Source: CAMCXT01 sp046302715
GTDB taxonomy: Bacteria > Bacteroidota > Bacteroidia > M30B66
Reading direction: 5' to 3'
Length of the DNA stretch: 5,744 nucleotides
Assembly: GCA_046302715.1 (NCBI GenBank)
Contig: JBKCHQ010000192.1
Coordinates: 1 to 5,744 of the forward strand
The notes beneath the pieces were generated by a model. It was not told the DNA's origin. It worked only from the letters and a program-made list of their open reading frames with translations, and did no database searches. How positions within the stretch are numbered: position 1 is the first letter of the stretch; each line of letters begins with the position of its first letter. Below are positions 1 to 5,744 of this stretch, in pieces. The translations under genes were made by a program, and so were the position numbers.

Positions 1-2256
1 TTTCCAAGCAATTACGATAACGGCGGATTTTCGCCGGCGGCACAGAGCGGGTTCGACATTGTAGCTACAGCCGATAATACGGTAATAACCATAGTCCCAA
101 CGGCTAATTTAGTTGGGCATGCCGCTGGGGTTCCCTTTACCATTACCCTAAACCGAGGCCAAACCTACTCGCTTATTTCCATCGGAACCGCAGCAGGTCA
201 AAGACCGGCAGGTACAGTAATTACCTCCAACAAACCCATTGCAGTAACGCTCAAAGACGACTCTGCAGCACAACAGGGCTGCCGCGATTTAATGGGCGAT
301 CAACTGGTGCCCACTGGGGTTATTGGAACCGAATACATCGTGATGAAAGGTTTTTTGGGTAGCGAAGAACGTGCCTATGTACTCGCTACTGAAAACAATA
401 CCAGCATTTTCCTGAACGGTAATGCAACAGCAGCCAGCAATTTAAATACAGGGCAGCAATTTACCATCGATCTTATTGACCCTACCACCTACATTACCAG
501 TAGCGCACCCGTTTATGTACTGCATGTTTCGGGCTTTGGCTGCGAGCTGGGTAGCGCCGTTTTGCCATCCATAGCATGCACCGGTTCGCCTGCCGTTTTC
601 TTTACGCGATCCACCTCCGAATTTTTCGGTCTAAACATAATGGTACGAACGGGTTCTGAAGGAAATTTCATATTAAACGGTTCCAATACACTGGTTCAGG
701 CCACCGATTTTAATCCCGTTAACGGCAGCAACGGCGAATGGGTGTACGCACAAATTTCATTTACTGAAGCCGAAGTTCCCATTGGAGTTACCTCCACGTT
801 GGTGAACACTTCCACCGAATCGGAATTGTTTCATCTGGGGGTAATTCATGGAGGGGCGTCCACCGGTTGCCGATATGGATATTTCTCCGACTTTGCCAGC
901 GTATATCTGGGCAATAATCAGGTATTGTGTTTAAACGATTCGCTGCTGCTCGATGCCGGACCAGACAAAGACACCTATTTATGGAGTACGGGCGATACCG
1001 TGCAGCAGATTTATGTAGCCGAGCCCGGAGTATTTTGGGTAACTGCCGTGAAAGATGGCTGCGAAAAAACCGATACGGTTGAAGTAATTCTCGAAAGTCC
1101 CGATATGGGCTTTAACGACAGTCTAAGCGCCTGCGGAGCAACTCAAATTGTGTTGGGATTGCCCTTGGGCTATAGTGATATTGTTTGGAGCAATGGCGCT
1201 ACAACCGACAGCATTCTAGTTGTACAAGCAGGGATTTATTCTGTACAGGGAATAAGTTCGGCCGGATGCGTTGCACGCGATACGGTGGAGGTTAATTTCC
1301 TCCCTGTTCCTCCAATTCCCAACCTACAATACGAAGATCCGGTTTGCGAGGGATCAACTGTTCAGCTAAACAGTCCGCAGGCGGGCGGAACTGTGCTTTG
1401 GGAAGGCCCGGGCAATTTTAGCGAACAGGGTGTGTCCATTTCCATTGCCAACATTTCCACGAGCCAATCGGGTACGTATTATGTGAGTCAGGAAGCCAAC
1501 GGATGTCGCAGCGATTCGGTTTCGTTTGAATTAAACGTTTTGGAAACGCCTCAGATTTTCATTTCGGGCGATACGCTGCTTTGTGAAGAAGAACTGAGTA
1601 TACTCACTGTTGGAGGCGATAATCAGGCGGTGCAATGGAGTACCGGCGAAACCACACCCAGTATCGAAGTAACTGCCGGCAATTATACCGTTTTTACCAC
1701 CATCCCTAATGGCTGTAACGATACCATTAACATTCAGGTAAACAATGCCGAACCCACGGCTAATATTATTCCATCTGGTCCGATAACCGTTTTAGTAAAT
1801 ACGCCGCTTGTGCTCAGCGATTCATCTTTCACACCTAATGCTTCCACCATAGAATCCTATATTTGGGATTTTGAGGGCAGTGAAGAAATTGGGCCCTCAA
1901 TTACCGTTAGTTTTTCTGACACGGGTTGGGTAAATCTCATTTATACTGTAACAAACGATGCGGGATGTTTAGATACGCTCAGCTCAGAAATTCTGGTAAT
2001 AGCTGACGTTATTGTACCCAATGTATTTACTCCAAATGGCGACGGCAAAAACGATTTGTTTGTGATTCAAAACTTAGAGGCTTTTGATAATGCAGGGTTG
2101 CGCATATACACTCGTTGGGGCCGTTTGGTTTTCGAGTCGGATAATTATATCAACAACTGGGATGGCGCCGAAGCTACAGACGGCACATATTTCTATGTAC
2201 TGGATGTTCCCTTGTTAGAAAAAAAATACGAAGGTACCGTTACCATCCTGCGTTAA
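1..2256 (+). CDS. T9SS type B sorting domain protein with IgGFc-binding-like domain, Ig-like repeats and PKD domain (5'-partial)
   Basis: The frame is open from the first base, so the gene begins upstream; 751 codons are visible. ATG 292 is internal: codons 1-97 before it already read as the same domain. In-window residues about 1-300 resemble the IgGFc-binding N-terminal domain (Pfam IgGFc_binding), with NKPIAVTLKDD, C94-RDL, DQLVPTGVIGTEYIV and a closing YGYFSDFA. Four Ig-like units follow (about 301-581), then a PKD-like unit (about 584-668, core SYIWDFEGS), then the CHU_C/type B sorting domain (about 669-751) with VPNVFTPNGDGKNDLF, IYTRWGRLVF, NWDG and DGTYFYVL. By family knowledge such proteins cross the inner membrane by Sec and the outer membrane by T9SS, and stay on the surface or are released. 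An adhesive or matrix-binding role is inferred from architecture; no catalytic motif is visible. The signal peptide is outside the window. Domain assignment is confident, ligand unknown. Confidence 0.93.
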   Translation, partial: FPSNYDNGGFSPAAQSGFDIVATADNTVITIVPTANLVGHAAGVPFTITLNRGQTYSLISIGTAAGQRPAGTVITSNKPIAVTLKDDSAAQQGCRDLMGDQLVPTGVIGTEYIVMKGFLGSEERAYVLATENNTSIFLNGNATAASNLNTGQQFTIDLIDPTTYITSSAPVYVLHVSGFGCELGSAVLPSIACTGSPAVFFTRSTSEFFGLNIMVRTGSEGNFILNGSNTLVQATDFNPVNGSNGEWVYAQISFTEAEVPIGVTSTLVNTSTESELFHLGVIHGGASTGCRYGYFSDFASVYLGNNQVLCLNDSLLLDAGPDKDTYLWSTGDTVQQIYVAEPGVFWVTAVKDGCEKTDTVEVILESPDMGFNDSLSACGATQIVLGLPLGYSDIVWSNGATTDSILVVQAGIYSVQGISSAGCVARDTVEVNFLPVPPIPNLQYEDPVCEGSTVQLNSPQAGGTVLWEGPGNFSEQGVSISIANISTSQSGTYYVSQEANGCRSDSVSFELNVLETPQIFISGDTLLCEEELSILTVGGDNQAVQWSTGETTPSIEVTAGNYTVFTTIPNGCNDTINIQVNNAEPTANIIPSGPITVLVNTPLVLSDSSFTPNASTIESYIWDFEGSEEIGPSITVSFSDTGWVNLIYTVTNDAGCLDTLSSEILVIADVIVPNVFTPNGDGKNDLFVIQNLEAFDNAGLRIYTRWGRLVFESDNYINNWDGAEATDGTYFYVLDVPLLEKKYEGTVTILR
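901..1743 (+). repeat. Four tandem Ig-like units inside the adhesin
   Basis: The protein repeats a roughly 65-80 residue unit four times, at about 901-1098, 1099-1299, 1300-1545 and 1546-1743. Each unit has an early Cys, a central Trp (YLWSTGD, IVWSNGA, VLWEGPG, VQWSTGE), a late aromatic strand (GVFWVTA, GIYSVQG, GTYYVSQ, NYTVFTT) and a closing Gly-Cys or Asn-Gly-Cys followed within a few residues by Asp. The paired Cys in each unit may form a disulfide after export. Unit 3 is longer and diverges around its Trp strand, so it may belong to another Ig-like family than units 1, 2 and 4. The repetition is at protein level only; the DNA copies are not near-identical. The units probably act as a spacer stalk between the N-terminal domain and the sorting domain. 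Confidence 0.75.
2005..2253 (+). other. Type B T9SS C-terminal sorting domain (CHU_C / gliding-motility-associated)
   Basis: The last 83 residues carry the hallmarks of the gliding-motility-associated C-terminal domain: PNVFTPNGDGKND at the start, then LRIYTRWGRLVFES, INNWDG and DGTYFYVLDV, ending in YEGTVTILR just before the stop. In this family the domain directs the protein to the type IX secretion pore. Both the length and the ending match a complete domain, so the 3' end of the gene is intact. Confidence 0.93.
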
Positions 2257-2262
2257 ATGAAG

Positions 2263-2270
2263 TATATTTC
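2263..2270 (+). promoter_or_regulatory. Candidate Bacteroidota -7 box upstream of the small secreted protein
   Basis: TATATTTC matches the Bacteroidota -7 consensus TAnnTTTG in all but its last base. A TTA at 2240-2242, 20 bases upstream, stands where TTG is expected for the -33 element. Transcription from it would start near 2275 and give a leader of roughly 15-17 bases before ATG 2292. Both elements are imperfect, so this is only a candidate; read-through from the adhesin gene is the alternative. Confidence 0.3.
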
Positions 2271-2291
2271 CGCTAGTAATAATCCAATATT

Positions 2292-2669
2292 ATGAAAGCA
2301 CTTAGAACACTTATCCTTTTCATTACCGTATTTTCTGCAAGTAATAATATTATCGCTCAAAGTGGCTTATTCCGAGATGAAAGTTCGGTGGCTTCGTACA
2401 TGGAGGGAAAACGATTTTACAATGCAGCTAACGGTCTTGAAGTGGAATACGGTTATATTTCAAGTTACAATACCAATGGTATCATTGTCAAAAATGCTTC
2501 TGGGGCTAAATTTTATTTCATCAATGTTACCATCAGTGCTTATGGGAGTTTCGCAGATTTATACGGAATTAATGTGGATGATGGCGGAAATTTCGGTTTC
2601 AGACTTTACCAGGGGAAATTGGTGGTTGGCCGTGGTGAGCCCGGAGAACAAACCTTCTTCCTTCGATAA
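2292..2669 (+). CDS. Small exported protein of unknown function
   Basis: The product has 125 residues. The N-terminus is a Sec signal peptide: MKALR, then a hydrophobic stretch (LILFITVF), then NNIIAQ, with cleavage likely after Ala22 so that Gln23 is the mature N-terminus, a common arrangement in Bacteroidota. The mature part of about 103 residues has no Cys, no transmembrane helix and no lipobox, and looks beta-rich, with alternating strands such as VEYGYISSY, IIVKNAS, FYFINVTIS, FGFRLYQ and KLVVGRGE. I do not recognise a characterised family. The start is chosen because it supplies the signal peptide; no Shine-Dalgarno sequence precedes it, as is usual in this phylum. It lies 35 bases after the adhesin stop and 51 bases before the receptor ATG, on the same strand. 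A periplasmic or surface accessory role to one of these neighbours is possible from position alone. Confidence 0.8.
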   Translation: MKALRTLILFITVFSASNNIIAQSGLFRDESSVASYMEGKRFYNAANGLEVEYGYISSYNTNGIIVKNASGAKFYFINVTISAYGSFADLYGINVDDGGNFGFRLYQGKLVVGRGEPGEQTFFLR

Positions 2670-2705
2670 TTCAATAAGCGCATAGCAATTTTAATAAACC
2701 AACCT

Positions 2706-2713
2706 TATCTTTG
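2706..2713 (+). promoter_or_regulatory. Exact Bacteroidota -7 box (TAnnTTTG) abutting the receptor start
   Basis: TATCTTTG matches the -7 consensus of the Bacteroidota housekeeping sigma factor at every fixed base. It ends 7 bases before ATG 2721, so a start site at the usual distance would fall at about 2718-2721 and the mRNA would be leaderless or nearly so. No TTG is seen at the -33 distance (around 2684-2690), which weakens the case. The 8-base match could also occur by chance. Confidence 0.4.
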
Positions 2714-2720
2714 GCCTTTG

Positions 2721-5594
2721 ATGATTGAACCTATAAAGCTGAAGATTTTCGCATTGCTTTTAGCCCTGTTTGGAGTTTTAACTATAGCACAGGCACAAAG
2801 TTTAAGCGGTATCGTTAAAGATAAAAAAACAGGCGAGGCACTTATTGGTGCTACAATAGTACTCAAGGGCACCACTACGGGCACTTCTGTGGATGTTGAA
2901 GGTAAGTTTAAGCTGGATCTCACCGGAAAAGTTCCCCTCGGAGAAACTATCACATTAGTAGTAAGCTTTATTGGATACACGCCACAGGAACTTACTGTTA
3001 CCGATCCATCAAAAAAGATAACCTGCTTCCTCAGCGAATCCGAAACTATGCTCAATACGCAAGAGATTGTGGATACGCGACTCACCGAAAAACAACGAGC
3101 GTCGCCGCTAACTGTGGAGGCCTTGGATTTACTGGCTATTAAAGAAACACCCGCCGCTAATTTTTATGATGGTCTGGGCGCCCTTAAAGGAGTAGATTTA
3201 ACGGCAGCCAGTCTTGGCTTTAAAGTAATAAACACACGCGGATTTAACAGCACTTCGCCGGTGCGCTCACTTCAGATTATTGATGGGGTCGACAATCAGG
3301 CACCGGGATTAAATTTTGCCTTGGGTAATTTTTTGGGTTCTTCGGAACTTGATGTGCAGAAAGTGGACATTATTGTAGGTGCTTCATCGGCATTTTATGG
3401 GCCTAATGCCTTTAATGGCGTTATAAGCATGACTACAAAAAATCCGTTTGATTACACCGGACTTACGGTACAAAGTAAAATTGGTGAACGCAGTTTATTT
3501 GAACAATCGATTCGCTGGGCGCAGAAACTGCAAAACAAAAAGGGAGAAGACAAATTTGCCTACAAACTCAATATCAGCTATATGCGTGCTGTTGACTGGG
3601 CAGCTGAAAACTACAATCCGGTAGAGGGACTTCCAGTAGGTGCCGATAATCCAGGTGGCTATGATGCGGTTAATGTATATGGCGATGAGGACCTGGCAGG
3701 AGGCAACGATCAGTCAGCAGATATTAAAACCTATCCTGGTGCGGGTATTTTTTACCGTAACGGTTACCGCGAGGTCGATCTGGTGAATTACAATACCCGT
3801 AATTTAAAGCTTGCCGGAGCGGCACATTATCGCATCAAACCCGATGTAGAACTTATCCTCTCGTCCAACTTTGGTTCGGGTTCCACTATTTACCAGGGCG
3901 AAAACAGATTTGCCCTTAGAAACATTCTTTTTTACCAAAACCGTTTCGAAATCGCCAAGAAAGACAAATTCTTTTTTCGTGTTTACGCTACCAACGAAGA
4001 TGCGGGCGACTCATACGATGCCGTGCTTACCGCATTTAAAATGCTCGACACTTATAAATCGCTGGAGCAATGGAACCAGGATTACGTGAGTAACTATTAC
4101 AATGTAACGGTTAACCGTATTAAAACCGATCCCGATTATCCAACATTTGTATTTGGCCAGCCTCAAGATATTTACTTAGGACGGATTGAGGAATTCCTTG
4201 CCAACCATCAGGACTCGTTGTATGCTTGGCACGAGTGGGTTAGGAGTCAAACTAATAACAACGTACAATCACTCGACGAACAACCCTTTGCTGAGGCAGG
4301 TACGCCCCGTTTCGATTCGCTTTTTGCTGCCATCACCGGAACACGCTTCAACGACCGTAGCACGCTCAAGAACGGAGGCTCATTGTTTTTTGACCGATCA
4401 GCCTTGTACCATAGTCATTGCGAGTATGTCTTCAAACCAGAGTTTGCACAGATTACACTCGGCGCCAATGCCCGCCTTTATGCACCTAATTCTCAGGGTA
4501 CTATTTTTAATGATACGGCCGGCATTCGCATTTATAATTTTGAATATGGCATTTACGCCGGATTAGAGAAAAAATTCTGGAACGATAAACTTAAAACTAA
4601 CCTAACGCTCCGCACCGATAAAAATCAAAATTTTGACCGCATTTACACACCTGCGGCATCGCTTGTATGGAGCCCCGATGCATTGAATACCCTGCGAGTT
4701 TCATTTTCATCTGCAGTGCGCAATCCAACCTTGGCCGATCAATATTTGTATTATGATGTGGGACGGGCTATTTTGCTTGGAAACATCACCGGATACGACT
4801 CGCTGCTCACGGTGGAATCGTTTATTGATTATATCGACGGTGGTCGTGATCCAGATCTATTACGATATTTTAGTGTAGATCGTCTACGCCCCGAAAAAGT
4901 TCGTACCGCCGAAATCGGTTACCGTACCACCTTGTTCTCAAAACTGTTTGTTGATGCGAGCTATTACTTTAGTCGCTATAAAGACTTTATTGGATACAAA
5001 CTAGGCATTGTTTCTGAATTTGATGGTGTTTTAGGCTTTCCTATCGAACCACAGGCCTATCGGGTTTCTGCCAACACTTCGGATATTGTATATACGCAAG
5101 GTGCAAGTTTGGGTCTTAATTATTACTTTAAAGAAGGATATGCCTTAAATGGCAATGCATCATGGAACGAGCTCGATTTAAGGGGTTCGACCGATCCGAT
5201 TATACCGGCCTTTAACACGCCTCGTTTTAAATTCAACCTAGGACTTACCGCCCGTGATATCAGACTGAAACAAGGCAGCGAGAACACCTTGGGGTACAGC
5301 TTCAATTACAAATGGATAGAAGGTTTTGTTTTTGAAGGATCGCCCCAATTTACAGGCAAAATTCCTACTTACGATATGACCGACGTGCAGGTATCGTACA
5401 CGTTAAAAAGCAGTAAAACGACTTTAAAATTGGGAGCGTCCAATCTTTTTGGCGTTATGCCACTTATCAATAACTGGAATCAGGGTTTTGGCGAGGCACT
5501 TAAATCGGCGCTTAACAACAATCAATTTCAGGTGTATGGAGGTCCGCGTATTGGCCGTTTGGCTTATTTCTCCATTACCGTGGATGTGAATTAA
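2721..5594 (+). CDS. TonB-dependent outer-membrane receptor with carboxypeptidase-regulatory-like N-terminal domain
   Basis: The product has 957 residues from ATG 2721; TTG 2718 directly before it would add one residue. No further in-frame ATG occurs before codon 110, which would lose the signal peptide (IFALLLALFGVL, then TIAQA, cleavage likely before QSLSG). Residues about 27-106 form a carboxypeptidase-regulatory-like domain (SLSGIVKDKKTGEALIGATI, FIGYTPQELTV). A plug domain follows at about 120-242, with INTRGFNS, SLQIIDGVD, VDIIVGASSAFYGPNAFNGV and TTKNP. The rest is a beta-barrel ending in LAYFSITVDVN. Such receptors import bound substrates across the outer membrane using TonB-ExbBD energy. 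The substrate cannot be told from sequence. No SusD-like gene lies directly next to it in the window, so SusC-type glycan uptake is not supported; iron-siderophore, vitamin, peptide or other ligands remain open. A hydrophilic, partly helical segment of about 125 residues (about 427-555) interrupts the barrel. Confidence 0.95.
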   Translation: MIEPIKLKIFALLLALFGVLTIAQAQSLSGIVKDKKTGEALIGATIVLKGTTTGTSVDVEGKFKLDLTGKVPLGETITLVVSFIGYTPQELTVTDPSKKITCFLSESETMLNTQEIVDTRLTEKQRASPLTVEALDLLAIKETPAANFYDGLGALKGVDLTAASLGFKVINTRGFNSTSPVRSLQIIDGVDNQAPGLNFALGNFLGSSELDVQKVDIIVGASSAFYGPNAFNGVISMTTKNPFDYTGLTVQSKIGERSLFEQSIRWAQKLQNKKGEDKFAYKLNISYMRAVDWAAENYNPVEGLPVGADNPGGYDAVNVYGDEDLAGGNDQSADIKTYPGAGIFYRNGYREVDLVNYNTRNLKLAGAAHYRIKPDVELILSSNFGSGSTIYQGENRFALRNILFYQNRFEIAKKDKFFFRVYATNEDAGDSYDAVLTAFKMLDTYKSLEQWNQDYVSNYYNVTVNRIKTDPDYPTFVFGQPQDIYLGRIEEFLANHQDSLYAWHEWVRSQTNNNVQSLDEQPFAEAGTPRFDSLFAAITGTRFNDRSTLKNGGSLFFDRSALYHSHCEYVFKPEFAQITLGANARLYAPNSQGTIFNDTAGIRIYNFEYGIYAGLEKKFWNDKLKTNLTLRTDKNQNFDRIYTPAASLVWSPDALNTLRVSFSSAVRNPTLADQYLYYDVGRAILLGNITGYDSLLTVESFIDYIDGGRDPDLLRYFSVDRLRPEKVRTAEIGYRTTLFSKLFVDASYYFSRYKDFIGYKLGIVSEFDGVLGFPIEPQAYRVSANTSDIVYTQGASLGLNYYFKEGYALNGNASWNELDLRGSTDPIIPAFNTPRFKFNLGLTARDIRLKQGSENTLGYSFNYKWIEGFVFEGSPQFTGKIPTYDMTDVQVSYTLKSSKTTLKLGASNLFGVMPLINNWNQGFGEALKSALNNNQFQVYGGPRIGRLAYFSITVDVN
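4000..4390 (+). other. Large non-barrel insertion in the TonB-dependent receptor
   Basis: Residues about 427-555 lack the alternating beta pattern of the barrel. They look helical and charged, with KMLDTYKSLEQWNQDYVSNY, YLGRIEEFLANHQDSLYAWH and PRFDSLFAAITG, and are rich in Trp, Tyr, Asp and Gln. Barrel-like strands resume after SLFFDRSALYHSHCEYVF. The segment follows a strand ending FFRVYATNEDAGDS, so it is probably a large extracellular loop that folds over the pore or binds ligand or a surface partner. Topology is inferred, not demonstrated. Confidence 0.5.
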
Positions 5595-5602
5595 TTTTCA
5601 GA

Positions 5603-5626
5603 AATAAACTAGCGTATCCGTTTATT
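5603..5626. terminator. AT-rich inverted repeat past the receptor stop, possible weak terminator
   Basis: AATAAAC (5603-5609) and GTTTATT (5620-5626) are perfect reverse complements separated by a 10-base loop, beginning 8 bases after the receptor stop. The position suits transcription termination or 3'-end protection of the mRNA. However, the stem is AT-rich with a single G-C pair, and no T-run follows on the + strand, so it is not a canonical intrinsic terminator. Confidence 0.25.
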
Positions 5627-5732
5627 CGTCTTCTACATAAGGCGTACACCCAAATTGCCAATTTAAAGCGATTTGTACGTGTTTGGGAATGATTTGGCAT
5701 AAAAACGACTGGCCATTTTTATTAATATGTTT
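5622..5732 (-). other. Possible 3' end of a convergent gene (36 open codons, no ATG start)
   Basis: On the minus strand a frame opens after a TGA (plus bases 5733-5735) and runs 36 codons to a TAA (plus bases 5622-5624). The conceptual peptide includes QSFLCQIIPKHVQ, then ALNWQFGCTPYVEDE and the stop. Its composition looks protein-like, and its end would lie 27 bases from the receptor stop, a usual layout for convergent genes. There is no ATG. A neighbouring minus frame is open from the window edge (YFGENILIK), and one extra A in the A-run at plus 5714-5718 would join the two into one continuous frame. It could therefore be a frameshifted or decayed gene end, a sequencing slip, or chance. Confidence 0.2.
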
Positions 5733-5744
5733 TCACCAAAATAC

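Noticed and set aside
292..294. ATG 292 as the start of the adhesin gene
   Set aside because: The frame stays open back to base 1, and codons 1-97 encode matching domain sequence (for example ITSNKPIAV before C94-RDL). No signal peptide follows ATG 292, so it is an internal methionine.
2362..2685. 107-codon frame on the + strand overlapping the small secreted protein
   Set aside because: It lies out of frame within the signal-peptide-bearing gene, has no recognisable domain, and its peptide looks like an off-frame translation.
2699..2714. Hairpin CCAA...TTGG before the receptor start
   Set aside because: The stem is only 4 bases and overlaps the candidate -7 box, so it is too weak to call as a regulatory structure or terminator.
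2705..3085. 126-codon frame on the - strand
   Set aside because: It is antisense to the start of the TonB receptor, which has clear domain evidence. Its Ser/Val-rich peptide has no recognisable features.
3871..4089. 72-codon frame on the + strand
   Set aside because: It is an off-frame shadow inside the receptor coding region.
4186..4566. 126-codon frame on the + strand
   Set aside because: It is an off-frame shadow inside the receptor; its composition (Arg, Ser, Thr and His rich) does not resemble a real domain.
5123..5305. 60-codon frame on the - strand
   Set aside because: It is antisense to conserved C-terminal barrel strands of the receptor and has no domain or start signal of its own.
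2721..5594. Calling the receptor SusC
   Set aside because: The carboxypeptidase-regulatory-like domain is shared by many Bacteroidota TonB receptors. No SusD-like gene or glycan-degrading enzyme is seen in the window.

Overview
The window (about 45% GC by eye) comes from the Bacteroidota, probably an environmental member of the Cytophagia/Sphingobacteriia/Flavobacteriia type. Three things point there. The first gene ends in a gliding-motility-associated (CHU_C, type B) C-terminal domain used by the type IX secretion system (T9SS). The third gene is a TonB-dependent receptor that begins with a carboxypeptidase-regulatory-like domain. The gene starts lack Shine-Dalgarno sequences, and an exact TAnnTTTG box (the Bacteroidota sigma-ABfr -7 element) sits beside the third start.

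Layout, all on the + strand and tightly packed: (1) 1-2256, a large secreted adhesin-like protein cut off at its 5' end by the window edge. It has an IgGFc-binding-like N-terminal domain, four Ig-like repeats, a PKD-like domain and the T9SS sorting domain. (2) 2292-2669, a small secreted or periplasmic beta-rich protein of 125 residues with a signal peptide and no recognised function. (3) 2721-5594, a complete TonB-dependent outer-membrane receptor of 957 residues. The gaps are 35 and 51 bases. The last 150 bases (5595-5744) hold no convincing gene. They contain a small AT-rich inverted repeat just past the receptor stop, a short palindrome, and a 36-codon open stretch on the minus strand that may be the end of a convergent gene.

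All three products are exported: one to the cell surface by T9SS, one to the periplasm or outer membrane, one into the outer membrane. The spacing would allow co-transcription, but candidate promoters before genes 2 and 3 suggest they can also be expressed separately. No SusD-like partner, TonB/ExbBD, regulator, tRNA, mobile element or CRISPR array is visible. I see ordinary Bacteroidota envelope genes with some points worth checking, and no clear evidence of an undescribed multi-gene system.
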